From Pollutiaquabacter sp046052345 (GTDB lineage Bacteria; Bacteroidota; Bacteroidia; AKYH767-A; 2013-40CM-41-45), in assembly GCA_046052345.1 (NCBI GenBank), contig JBJOMN010000041.1:1-46473 (forward strand): DNA of 46,473 nt, given 5' to 3'. The notes beneath the pieces are model-generated. The model worked only from the letters and a program-made list of their open reading frames with translations, made no database searches and was not told the origin of the DNA. The position numbers were made by a program, and so were the translations under genes. Positions 6,557 to 14,422 of this stretch are shown in pieces (within the stretch, counting starts at the first letter, position 1; every line of letters begins with the position of its first letter).

Positions 6557-8866
6557 TCAATCCACCACCAAGCGTTTAGTGGTCCGGACACCGTCACAAA
6601 GCGTTTCTACGAAATAAACCCCGTTGGTCAAATCGGAAACAGGAATGGAAAGACGGGTTTCCCCCGGTTTGACTTGTTGTGAGGATTGGTAGATGTTGCG
6701 TCCGGTGAGGTCGAACATCCTTACGTAGAGCTCTGCTTCGGAACCCGAATGGTACTCCAGGGTGACCAAGTCACTGGCCGGATTAGGGTACAGCAGGAAA
6801 TCGAACGATTCCGACGAAGCCGCTTCTCCCGGTTCTTGTCGCAGACGGAAAACCGTGCTGCTGACATTCGCCCGGAGGGTATAGCACGATGCACTGTATC
6901 CGCTGTAGGGATAAATGCGCACGTAGTAGGTGGTGGCGGTGGTCGTATTCCGGATGATGGTCTCCGGATTAGTGGAGCTGAGCTGCGAAGTCCCCAGGAG
7001 CGCTCCTGTCGAGCCGTACAGCTTCATGTCGTAATCGGTGCCGGAAGGAAGGTTGTTAAGTATGACTTTAATGTTGGTGTTCGGGGACACCGTCGTGAAT
7101 TTGAACCAATCCACGTCCGTGGAAGTCGTAATGGCTGCATTGATGTCCGTATTCACGGCAATGGTCTTTGCTGCTGATTGCGAGTTGTTGCTCTCGTACG
7201 TGTCGGTGCAGGTCGTTCCGCCGGTGGAGCCGGAACCGCTGACATCGGGCACATTGACGGCATTCCATGCATTGGTGACTTGGATGACTTGAACGGATCC
7301 AGCGCCGTAAAGGTCCGTAGCAGCGCTGATGCATGCGTTCCGCCATGAGAGATAATTAGACGTGGAGGTGAGATAGGCTGTTTCCGATCGGTAGATGATC
7401 GAATCAGCGCATCCAAGGCCCAGGCCGGTCACCCCAAAAGCTGTTCCTTTGTCGTTGGTGCCGCTTCCTCCATTGACCAGCAGATAAAAGAAATAGTTTC
7501 CTACCCCGCTGTTATAGTGGACGCCGCCATTGTCGCCGGTTCCCGTATACCAGTATGTTCCCTTGTAACAATCCGGCTGGCTGTACTGGTTAGGGTTGGC
7601 CATGTTGCGGATGTTCCAGGCCATGTCGTTGCTGAGTGTCCAATTGACATCTGCAGGTTTTGACCAGAACTGCACCGATTTTCCGAAGATGTCGCTCATG
7701 CTTTCGTTGATGGCGCCGGATTCGTAAGAATAGTTGAGGTTGGAGGTGTATTGGGTAAGACCATGGGTCAGTTCGTGACCGGCGATATCGATAGCCGTTA
7801 TGCCGGCATAATTATAGGTGGCCGACCGGACCCCGAAGTGCATGATGCTTCCGTCCCAATAGGCGTTGTTGGTCGTGGAGGTCTCGTTCACGTAGCTTTT
7901 CAGCTGGAATCCCGCATTGTTGATGCTGTTGCGGTTGAAATTCTGGAAGAAGAAACGATAAGTTTCAGAAACGCCGTAGTGCGCATCCAAGGCGTATTTG
8001 TCGTTGGTGGAGTAACTCCAGTTCGCCGAGGCACTGGTATAATCCGGGTGGGTGCCGCTTTCTCCGTGCAATGTAACGACGCCGGATCCTTTGGTAAGAT
8101 CGCGCAGACGGTAACTGCCGTTGTAGAGGTCGGAGTGAACGGACTGGGTTCCGCTGTAAGCCGTAGCTGCCGTGCCGGTAGCGTCGGAGTAATGCAAAAG
8201 GTCACGCTCTCCCAGGATCTTGCCGCTGACGGCGTCGATGAAATACGCTTTGCGGCTCAACGGTTCCAATGCGTAAACGGTGACTTTGTAGGCAAGCCTC
8301 AGTTCCTTGAGATCGACCTTATCCGTACCGCTGAACCATACCAGTTCGGCGAAAGGCCGGTTGCCGGGCAGGTCCGACTCGCGTAACTGCCGCTCCATTT
8401 CCAGGTCCTCCCACGCGTACTTTTTTGCATTCATTCTGCCTATGGCGACACGAACAGCCTGCTCGTCGCTCATCTTGACATCTGTCGGATATTCGTTGCC
8501 TTCCAGGAGTCCGGTGAGTATGACTCCGCTGAGTACCGCTGCTTTACCGTCCCGCGTCTGGACGACATACATCGAGTTCTCTATTTTCACACCGTGAAGT
8601 GACTGTATGAACCGATAGTTCGTGCCAAGATGGTCCTTTTCCGTTGAAACCGGTTGAAGAGTCAGTCCGGCAGGAAGACCTAAAGAGGAGGCCGCATTTT
8701 CCGGGTTGAAGGGAAGCTGCTGTCCTTCCGGAATCCGTGTGATCTCCCGGGAAAGGCCTTTTTCACCGCGTATAAGATCACGCAGTCCGTACGATTCCTG
8801 GCCGTAGGAAGTATAGCCCAAGCATAAGCAGGCCCAGAGAAGGTAGTGAATCTTACTTTTCATCAT
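6557..8866 (-). CDS. Secreted M4 (thermolysin-like) metalloprotease with PPC and T9SS sorting domains
   Basis: Zinc endopeptidase exported by Sec and then the type IX system. Order from the start at 8866 (769 aa): signal peptide (YLLWACLCLGYTSYGQ), FTP/PepSY propeptide, M4 catalytic domain with HELTHG (His364, Glu365, His368) and the third zinc-ligand region GAINESMSDIFG, followed by GGVHYNSGVGN with the catalytic-region His. A PPC (pre-peptidase C-terminal) beta-sandwich follows (CTDTYESNNS to SCYTLRANV), then a type A T9SS sorting domain (LYPNPASD ... TTKRLVVD). All catalytic motifs look intact, so it should be active. Two ATGs are adjacent (8866, 8863); the further upstream extension is not signal-like and covers the promoter. 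It is flanked by its own promoter and terminators on both sides, hence monocistronic. Confidence 0.92.
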   Translation of the reverse strand: MMKSKIHYLLWACLCLGYTSYGQESYGLRDLIRGEKGLSREITRIPEGQQLPFNPENAASSLGLPAGLTLQPVSTEKDHLGTNYRFIQSLHGVKIENSMYVVQTRDGKAAVLSGVILTGLLEGNEYPTDVKMSDEQAVRVAIGRMNAKKYAWEDLEMERQLRESDLPGNRPFAELVWFSGTDKVDLKELRLAYKVTVYALEPLSRKAYFIDAVSGKILGERDLLHYSDATGTAATAYSGTQSVHSDLYNGSYRLRDLTKGSGVVTLHGESGTHPDYTSASANWSYSTNDKYALDAHYGVSETYRFFFQNFNRNSINNAGFQLKSYVNETSTTNNAYWDGSIMHFGVRSATYNYAGITAIDIAGHELTHGLTQYTSNLNYSYESGAINESMSDIFGKSVQFWSKPADVNWTLSNDMAWNIRNMANPNQYSQPDCYKGTYWYTGTGDNGGVHYNSGVGNYFFYLLVNGGSGTNDKGTAFGVTGLGLGCADSIIYRSETAYLTSTSNYLSWRNACISAATDLYGAGSVQVIQVTNAWNAVNVPDVSGSGSTGGTTCTDTYESNNSQSAAKTIAVNTDINAAITTSTDVDWFKFTTVSPNTNIKVILNNLPSGTDYDMKLYGSTGALLGTSQLSSTNPETIIRNTTTATTYYVRIYPYSGYSASCYTLRANVSSTVFRLRQEPGEAASSESFDFLLYPNPASDLVTLEYHSGSEAELYVRMFDLTGRNIYQSSQQVKPGETRLSIPVSDLTNGVYFVETLCDGVRTTKRLVVD

Positions 8867-8883
8867 GAGGTAGTTTGGAATAA

Positions 8884-8914
8884 ACAATATACGACATGTC
8901 ACTTGCCGTCCCAA
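8884..8914 (-). promoter_or_regulatory. Promoter of the M4 protease gene
   Basis: Minus strand: TTG (8914-8912), a 20-bp spacer, then TATATTGT (8891-8884), six of eight consensus-relevant positions. It ends 17 bp before the ATG at 8866. Confidence 0.5.
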
Positions 8915-8932
8915 CATATTTTATGCGAAAAA

Positions 8933-8961
8933 CAAAAGGCGACCGTGTCGGCCGCCCTTTG
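8933..8961 (-). terminator. Intrinsic terminator of the M43 protease gene
   Basis: Minus-strand hairpin CAAA-GGGCGGCC / GACAC / GG-CGCC-TTTTG with two mismatches, followed by TTTTT. It starts 24 bp after the stop of the M43 gene and separates it from the M4 gene. Confidence 0.72.
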
Positions 8962-8984
8962 TTCGATTTCAAGGTTTTTCGTGA

Positions 8985-11201
8985 TTAACGTTCGATGATG
9001 AGCTTCTTGATATCACGGTGCTGGCTGTCTGAGAGGGCCACGAAGTAGATGCCTTTGACCAGATCGGCCACGTCAACACCGAACTTGTTGAGGCCTGCCG
9101 TTACATTCATCGGACGATTGTACACGGTCTTGCCGACCATGTCGATGATCTGCAGGTTCATCGGAGCGGATGCGTCCGCATTGAACAGGATGTTGACTTC
9201 ATCCTTGGCAGGATTCGGATAAAGCGTAAGCTCGTTGACAGCGATGTCTGTGAATATCTCAGCAGACGCGTCGGCTTCCTGGGCGGTACGGAAGGTAGTG
9301 CTTGCCACATTTACACGTAACGTGTAGCAGCTGCCCGTATTGAAGACTCCGTTGTATCCGTATACCTGAATGAGATAGGTGGTTGCAGTGGTGGTGTTTC
9401 GGATGATGACTTCACCGGTTGTTGCGCTGTTCTGCGAAATCGCCAATTGGGTTCCGGTGCTGCTGTACAGGCGGATGTCATAATCGGCCGGAAGGTTGGA
9501 AAGATCGATCCGGATGTTGGTGTTCGGAGAAGTGGTGGTGAACTTGAACCAATCCTTGTCCGTGCTGCTGCTGATGAGGCCGAAAATATTGGTGTTGGTG
9601 GAAATTGTCTTGGCTGCACTGCTGGAATTGTTTGATTCCCAGGTGTCAGTACATGCACCGGCGGCGGTGGTGAAATTAGGTCCTGCCACATAGGTGCCGA
9701 GAAGGCCGTTGCAAACTGCCTGAACCTGCCAATTGTAGGTAGTGGAGGCGGATAGTCCGGTGATTGTTTTGGACGTGAGGGTGGAGGTGGTGGTTGTCCA
9801 GCTTGTTGCAGTGGAAGTCTTATACTGGATGTAATAGTTGATGGCACCGCTGACACCTGCCCAGGTCAGCGTGACTCCCGATGAAGTGATGGAAGAGGTG
9901 GCCAGGCCCGTAGGATTTCCGCAAGAGGTGGCAACCGTCGTGAAGGAGCCGGAAACTGTCGAACTCGTTCCGTTCGAACAGACGCTCTGCAAGGTGTAAT
10001 TGTATGTGGTGCCAGGGCTTAAGTTGGAAATCGTGATGGAATTGGTGGGAGAGGAAACCGTGGTGCAATTCGTGGTGCCCGCGACGCAATAGGTCAGGTT
10101 GTAGCTGGTTGCACCGGTAACGGAAATCCAGCTGATCGTTGCACCGCTGGTGGTGACGTTAGTGACCGTGATTCCGGTCGGAACACCGCAGGTGGATACA
10201 GGCGTGCAGCCGGTCGAAGAAAGCAGACTCAAACGGTTCACGGTACCTGTTGCGAACAAGGCGTTCATCCTTGCGGACTGGCCGGCCGTGAACATGTACA
10301 TGCAACGGTCGTCGGTGTAATCCATGTAATTCATGGTCATCTCTACCGGTGTTCCTGTGCAAGTGCTAAGGTGCGGGTAGGTCGGACAGCCGTAGTTGGA
10401 GGTGTTGTGTGTAGGGGTGTCATTCACCTGGTCGCTGCCGCAATTGGCATCACCCCAGATATGTCGCAGGTTCAGCCAGTGACCCACCTCGTGGGTAGCC
10501 GTACGGCCCAGGTTGTAAGGCGCTCCCGAGCTGGGGCTGAGCATGCTTCCGACGGTAGTGTACTGAAGGACCACTCCGTCTGTGGCTGAAGATCCGCCCG
10601 GGAATTGTGCATACCCCAGGATACCTCCGCCCATGTTGCAGACCCAGATGTTCAGGTAACTACCGGACGGCCAGGCATCGAGGCCGCCGTTCGCATAGTA
10701 TTTCATGGCATCGTTGGTACTGAAAGAGGTGACGGTAGTCTGGCGGCGTTCAATTCCGGTGGTAGAGGCGCCGGTAGGGGAGCGTTGCGCCAAGCAGAAC
10801 TGGATGTTGGTGTTGGCGGCCACGGAAGCGAAAGCCGAAGGAATGAGGGATGCGTCCGAGTTGGTTTTTGAAAAGTCTAAATTAAGCTGGTTCAGCTGAG
10901 CGATACACTGCGCGTCCGAGATGTTCTGCGCAGAGGTGTTGTAAACGATGTGATAGACGACGGGAATGGTCACCACGGAACTGGTGCGGTTACCGCCCTT
11001 GGTTTGCTGCTGAGCGACGTAATTTGCCGTGAAGCGCTCCAGGTCCTGCAAGCGCTGAGCATAACCGGGATCTTCCTGAAGCTGACGGTCCAGCACTTCC
11101 ATCGATGCACAAATACGTTGCTGCTGTGCAAAAGCACTGAAGGAGAAGAGCGCGAAAGCGACCAGATAAATGGAGAAGAGTAACTTACTTTTCATTTTCA
11201 C
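8985..11201 (-). CDS. Secreted M43 (pappalysin/cytophagalysin-type) metalloprotease with FnIII, PPC and T9SS sorting domains
   Basis: Extracellular zinc protease of the metzincin clan. The 738-aa protein has a signal peptide ending at FSAFAQQQ, a catalytic domain with HEVGHWLNLRH (237-247, the extended HExxHxxGxxH-type site with Leu-Asn in the middle) and a Met-turn NYMDYTDDRC. Two fibronectin type III repeats follow (each starting CGVPTG or CGNPTG), then a PPC domain (CTDTWESNNS to SCYTLRVNV) and a T9SS type A sorting domain (TLYPNPAKDEVNI ... DIKKLIIER). The PPC and sorting parts closely resemble those of the neighbouring M4 protease. A weak -7 box, TAACTTCA (11232-11225), lies 23 bp upstream of the ATG. 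The substrate is unknown; both proteases may supply peptides to the cell or mature surface proteins. Confidence 0.92.
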   Translation of the reverse strand: MKMKSKLLFSIYLVAFALFSFSAFAQQQRICASMEVLDRQLQEDPGYAQRLQDLERFTANYVAQQQTKGGNRTSSVVTIPVVYHIVYNTSAQNISDAQCIAQLNQLNLDFSKTNSDASLIPSAFASVAANTNIQFCLAQRSPTGASTTGIERRQTTVTSFSTNDAMKYYANGGLDAWPSGSYLNIWVCNMGGGILGYAQFPGGSSATDGVVLQYTTVGSMLSPSSGAPYNLGRTATHEVGHWLNLRHIWGDANCGSDQVNDTPTHNTSNYGCPTYPHLSTCTGTPVEMTMNYMDYTDDRCMYMFTAGQSARMNALFATGTVNRLSLLSSTGCTPVSTCGVPTGITVTNVTTSGATISWISVTGATSYNLTYCVAGTTNCTTVSSPTNSITISNLSPGTTYNYTLQSVCSNGTSSTVSGSFTTVATSCGNPTGLATSSITSSGVTLTWAGVSGAINYYIQYKTSTATSWTTTTSTLTSKTITGLSASTTYNWQVQAVCNGLLGTYVAGPNFTTAAGACTDTWESNNSSSAAKTISTNTNIFGLISSSTDKDWFKFTTTSPNTNIRIDLSNLPADYDIRLYSSTGTQLAISQNSATTGEVIIRNTTTATTYLIQVYGYNGVFNTGSCYTLRVNVASTTFRTAQEADASAEIFTDIAVNELTLYPNPAKDEVNILFNADASAPMNLQIIDMVGKTVYNRPMNVTAGLNKFGVDVADLVKGIYFVALSDSQHRDIKKLIIER

Positions 11202-11290
11202 TTATTTTTCGGGTTTTCGAGGTGTGAAGTTAGCCTATAAAAAGGCAGCGGACATGAATTTTTTGGCCAATTTCGGTAAAACTGGGGTAA

Positions 11291-11995
11291 TCATAGGTGA
11301 ACAAACCGGTATCCCACACCCCTCACCGAATGGAAAAAATCGGGGTTTTTGGGGTCTTTTTCAAAGTATTTCCGGAATGCAAGGATGAAATTGTCCACCG
11401 TCCGGGTGGAGGGGTAGATATCGTATCCCCAGACCGTTTCCAGGATTTGTTCCCTGGAAACAACCTCGTTTTTGCGCTCGATGAGCAATTTCAGCAACGC
11501 AATCTCTTTTTTGGTCAATGTGGCCTTTTTCCCGTCTTTTCCGGTGACTTCAAAGTTCCTGAAATTCACCTCGTTAGGTCCGAAACGGTAGACATCTTCG
11601 ATCTCCCGCTTTTCCGACGTGGTCATTCCCCGTTTCACAAGGACATGAACCCTTAAAAGGAACTCCTCCAGGTTGAATGGCTTGGTCATATAGTCGTCGG
11701 CGCCGCGTTTAAGCCCCATGATCTTATCCTCTGCCGTGTTCTTGGCCGAAAGGAAGAGTATGGGAAGGGACGTGTTGGATAAACGGAGCGCCTCACAGAC
11801 GCTGAAGCCGTCCAGACCGGGCAGCATGACATCCAGGATGACCAGGTTGAAGCGTTCCTGTTTGGCCAACCTCAAGGCTTCCGGACCGGTCATGGCAGTG
11901 ACCACCTTGTATCCTTCTAATTCCAGGTTAAGCTTGATGGCCTCCAAAAGGTGCTCTTCATCCTCCACCAGCAGTATGCGAACAGGAGCAGACAT
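11291..11995 (-). CDS. OmpR/PhoB-family response regulator (orphan)
   Basis: DNA-binding response regulator of a two-component system. The receiver domain (residues 5-118) has the acidic pocket Glu11-Asp12, phospho-acceptor Asp55 (VILDVMLPG), the switch Ser in LFLSAKN and the Lys in MTKPF. A winged-helix Trans_reg_C domain follows (about 135-232) with LTKKEIALLKLLIERKNEVV and the wing SVRGVGYRFV. Length 234 aa is standard. No histidine kinase gene is adjacent: its neighbours are the M43 protease (downstream, same strand) and mqnE (divergent). A perfect -7 box ends only 4 bp before the ATG, so the mRNA is probably leaderless. Targets are unknown; the adjacent protease is a guess. Confidence 0.92.
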   Translation of the reverse strand: MSAPVRILLVEDEEHLLEAIKLNLELEGYKVVTAMTGPEALRLAKQERFNLVILDVMLPGLDGFSVCEALRLSNTSLPILFLSAKNTAEDKIMGLKRGADDYMTKPFNLEEFLLRVHVLVKRGMTTSEKREIEDVYRFGPNEVNFRNFEVTGKDGKKATLTKKEIALLKLLIERKNEVVSREQILETVWGYDIYPSTRTVDNFILAFRKYFEKDPKNPDFFHSVRGVGYRFVHL

Positions 11996-11999
11996 ATTA

Positions 12000-12007
12000 C
12001 AAAGTTA
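12000..12007 (-). promoter_or_regulatory. -7 box of the response regulator gene
   Basis: Minus-strand TAACTTTG, a perfect TAnnTTTG, with 4 bp (TAAT) between it and the ATG at 11995. Transcription would start at or within a base or two of the start codon. No good -33 TTG box is visible. Confidence 0.6.
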
Positions 12008-12077
12008 AACAACCTTCGGCGAAGAGAGTTTGTTAGATATAGGAGTACTTAACGGAAAAATTCTTCCTCTTATTGAG

Positions 12078-12085
12078 TAACTTCG
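12078..12085 (+). promoter_or_regulatory. Possible -7 box of mqnE
   Basis: TAACTTCG (one mismatch to TAnnTTTG) ends 6 bp before the mqnE ATG at 12092, again a near-leaderless arrangement. No TTG box at the right distance. Confidence 0.4.
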
Positions 12086-12091
12086 CCCGCC

Positions 12092-13237
12092 ATGTCGCAA
12101 TCCATCCTTGCCCTCCTCGCCGAACCTTCTCTCGACAGCCGCCTGTCCGCTATCGCCGCATCGGTTTTGAAGGGAGTGCGTATCTCTCCCGAAGAGGGTT
12201 TGTATTTGTATAAATACGCGGAGCTGCCCTTCCTCGGTGCTCTTGCAAATCATGTACGCGAAAGCAAAAACGGCAACCGAACCTACTTCAACCGGAATTT
12301 TCATATCGAGCCGACCAATGTGTGTGTCTTCTCGTGCAATTTCTGCTCCTATTCCAGGACGCTGAAGGACCGCGAAGCAGGATGGGAGCTGACGGTCGAC
12401 CAAATGCTGGATAAAGTGAAGTCCTACGACGGTCAGCCGGTCACCGAAGTCCACATCGTCGGAGGGGTTCATCCCAAGATGAACCTGGAATTCTTCGGCG
12501 ACCTGATCCGCCGCATCAAATCCCACCGGCCGGACCTTCATGTGAAGGCCTTCACGGCCGTCGAACTCGATTATATGTTCCGCAAAGCGAAGATGACCGT
12601 GGAGGAGGGGCTGCAGTTCCTCAAGACGGCCGGACTGGACTCGCTTCCCGGCGGCGGAGCCGAAATATTCGACGAAGATGTCCGGAACCGTATCTGTGCC
12701 GACAAGTGCTCCTCCGAGGAGTGGCTGACGATTCATGAGACGGCTCATCGTCTTGGAATTCCCTCTAATGCAACGATGCTGTACGGACACATCGAGGACT
12801 TCGCCCACCGTATTGACCACATGGAACGCTTGCGCCTTCTTCAGGACCGGACGGGCGGATTCAACACGTTCATCCCGCTGAAGTTCCGAAACAAGAACAA
12901 CGAGATGTCGGACGTGCCCGAGGTGAATGTGACGGAGGATCTGAGGTGCTATGCGATTTCCCGCATCTACCTTGACAATTTCCGGCATGTGAAGGCCTAC
13001 TGGCCGATGATCGGCCGTCAGACGGCCCAGTTGCTGCAATCCTTCGGGGTCGATGATCTTGACGGCACCATCGACGATTCTACCAAGATCTACTCCATGG
13101 CAGGCGCCGAAGAGCAGACACCTTCGCTCTCCACGAACGAACTTGTGTCCCTTATCCGCAACAGCGGCCGCACACCGATTGAAAGGGATACGGTGTACAA
13201 TGTCGTCCGGGATTACTCCGATGAAGTCGTTGAATAA
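12092..13237 (+). CDS. mqnE: Aminofutalosine synthase (radical SAM)
   Basis: Radical SAM enzyme of the futalosine route to menaquinone: it joins the enolpyruvyl side chain of MqnA's product to the adenosyl radical of SAM, giving aminofutalosine. The 4Fe-4S motif is Cys78-x3-Cys82-x2-Cys85 in HIEPTNVCVFSCNFCSYSR. Downstream are the family-typical VTEVHIVGGVHPKM, SLPGGGAEIFDEDVR and NATMLYGHIE. Length 381 aa fits MqnE better than MqnC, whose motif context differs; I rate MqnC and other paralogues as less likely. It is monocistronic, divergent from the response regulator, and followed by repeats before a convergent gene. Together with ubiE/menG at 27012 it implies menaquinone as the quinone, but other mqn genes are not in the window. 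Confidence 0.88.
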   Translation: MSQSILALLAEPSLDSRLSAIAASVLKGVRISPEEGLYLYKYAELPFLGALANHVRESKNGNRTYFNRNFHIEPTNVCVFSCNFCSYSRTLKDREAGWELTVDQMLDKVKSYDGQPVTEVHIVGGVHPKMNLEFFGDLIRRIKSHRPDLHVKAFTAVELDYMFRKAKMTVEEGLQFLKTAGLDSLPGGGAEIFDEDVRNRICADKCSSEEWLTIHETAHRLGIPSNATMLYGHIEDFAHRIDHMERLRLLQDRTGGFNTFIPLKFRNKNNEMSDVPEVNVTEDLRCYAISRIYLDNFRHVKAYWPMIGRQTAQLLQSFGVDDLDGTIDDSTKIYSMAGAEEQTPSLSTNELVSLIRNSGRTPIERDTVYNVVRDYSDEVVE

Positions 13238-13268
13238 GTCAGGCTGTAGCTTTCAGTTGTGATGGAAG

Positions 13269-13316
13269 TTAGTGGTTAGTGTTAGTTGCAACCCACAACC
13301 CGCAACTCGCATCCGC
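13269..13316. repeat. Heptamer minisatellite array downstream of mqnE
   Basis: Seven consecutive units with a 7-bp period and one deletion: TTAGTGG, TTAGTG, TTAGTTG, CAACCCA, CAACCCG, CAACTCG, CATCCGC. A further pair CAACCCG and CACCCCG (13366-13379) follows the dispersed element and runs up to the stop codon of the convergent rluD gene. Confidence 0.75.
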
Positions 13317-13367
13317 CTTCGGCGGACTGGCCCAGCGCCTCTTGCCCTGAGCCTGCCGAAGGGCGCA
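13306..13367 (-). repeat. 62-bp dispersed intergenic element, copy 1
   Basis: Reverse complement aligns without gaps to 36047-36108: 29 of 29 identical at one end and 27 of 33 in the rest. It contains two small hairpins: TCCGCC-TTC-GGCGGA (13312-13326) and GCCCT ... AGGGC (13344-13364). It sits between the convergent genes mqnE and rluD, embedded in heptamer repeats. Confidence 0.8.
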
Positions 13368-13379
13368 ACCCGCACCCCG

Positions 13380-14420
13380 TCACTCTTCCCCCGTCCCGCG
13401 CTTCACATAACCTCTCCATTTTTCGAGCACGGAACTGAAGTCGTCGGGAAGCGGACTTTCGAAAAAGAGTCTGCTGCCTTTTGCGGGATGACGGAATCCG
13501 AGCGTGGCAGCATGTAATGCCTGGCGGGGAATCATGGCAAAACAGTTCTCCACGAACTGACGGTATTTTGTGAAGGTCGTCCCCTTCAGTATCCTGTCGC
13601 CACCGTACGTGTCGTCATTGAAAAGCGGATGTCCGATGTGCTTCATGTGTACCCGTATCTGATGGGTGCGACCGGTTTCCAATTTGCAACGGATCAACGT
13701 CACGTAACCGAACCGTTCCACGACTTCGAAATGCGTCACCGCATGTTTTCCGACTGACGGGTCTTCGAATACATCCATCACCTTTCGGTCTTTGAGGCTG
13801 CGGGCGATATTTCCGGTAACGGTTCCGGAGTCTTCCTTGAAATCCCCCCAAACGAGAGCCAGGTAATGCCGGTCAATGGTGTGGTCGAAGAATTCCTTGG
13901 CCAGCGACGCCATGGCGCGATCACTTTTGGCGATCACCATCAGTCCGGAGGTGTTCTTGTCGATACGGTGAACCAGTCCCGGCCGGTGCATGCCGCCTTC
14001 CCGCACAGGAAGGCTCTCGAAATGATAAACCAGCGCGTTCATCAGCGTGCCTGTGTAATTGCCCACGCCGGGATGGACGACCAGCCCGGCTTCCTTGTCG
14101 ATGACGACCAAGTCGTCGTCCTCGAAGACGATACGAATCGGGATGTTCTCAGGTACAAGTTCGAACTCCTTTACGGGTTCCGGCAGCACCACTTGAATGA
14201 GGTCGCCGGGACGTACCTTGTAACTGGGTTTCGCGGGTTTGCCGTTCACCAGGATGCAGTCATTATCGCAGGCCTGCTGGATACGGTTCCTGGAGGTAAC
14301 CTCCAGGCGGTTCATCAGAAACTTGTCAATGCGCAGGGGAGCCTGTCCCTTGTCGACGACGATACGGTGATGTTCGTAAAGCTCGTCCTGGTCGCTGGTG
14401 TCGAGGTCGACGGGCTCCAC
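13380..14420 (-). CDS. rluD: RluA/RluD-family 23S rRNA pseudouridine synthase
   Basis: Converts specific uridines to pseudouridine, most likely in helix 69 of 23S rRNA as RluD does, though family members differ in target and this cannot be settled by eye. An N-terminal S4 RNA-binding domain (about 28-90: LRIDKFLMNRLE, SRNRIQQACDND, GKPAKPSYKVRPGD) precedes the catalytic domain with the hallmark LVHRIDKNTSGLMVIAK, whose Asp is the nucleophile, and the later GRTHQIRVHM. Length 346 aa is normal. Translation starts at GTG 14420, 2 bp after the stop of the T9SS-sorted protein gene, so it is the last gene of the ddl-PASTA-surface protein-rluD unit, a gene neighbourhood also known in other Bacteroidota. 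Confidence 0.88.
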   Translation of the reverse strand: MEPVDLDTSDQDELYEHHRIVVDKGQAPLRIDKFLMNRLEVTSRNRIQQACDNDCILVNGKPAKPSYKVRPGDLIQVVLPEPVKEFELVPENIPIRIVFEDDDLVVIDKEAGLVVHPGVGNYTGTLMNALVYHFESLPVREGGMHRPGLVHRIDKNTSGLMVIAKSDRAMASLAKEFFDHTIDRHYLALVWGDFKEDSGTVTGNIARSLKDRKVMDVFEDPSVGKHAVTHFEVVERFGYVTLIRCKLETGRTHQIRVHMKHIGHPLFNDDTYGGDRILKGTTFTKYRQFVENCFAMIPRQALHAATLGFRHPAKGSRLFFESPLPDDFSSVLEKWRGYVKRGTGEE

Positions 14421-14422
14421 GT

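Noticed and set aside
12005..13039. Long minus-strand open frame opposite mqnE
   Set aside because: mqnE has a complete radical SAM motif; the antisense protein has no recognisable domain.
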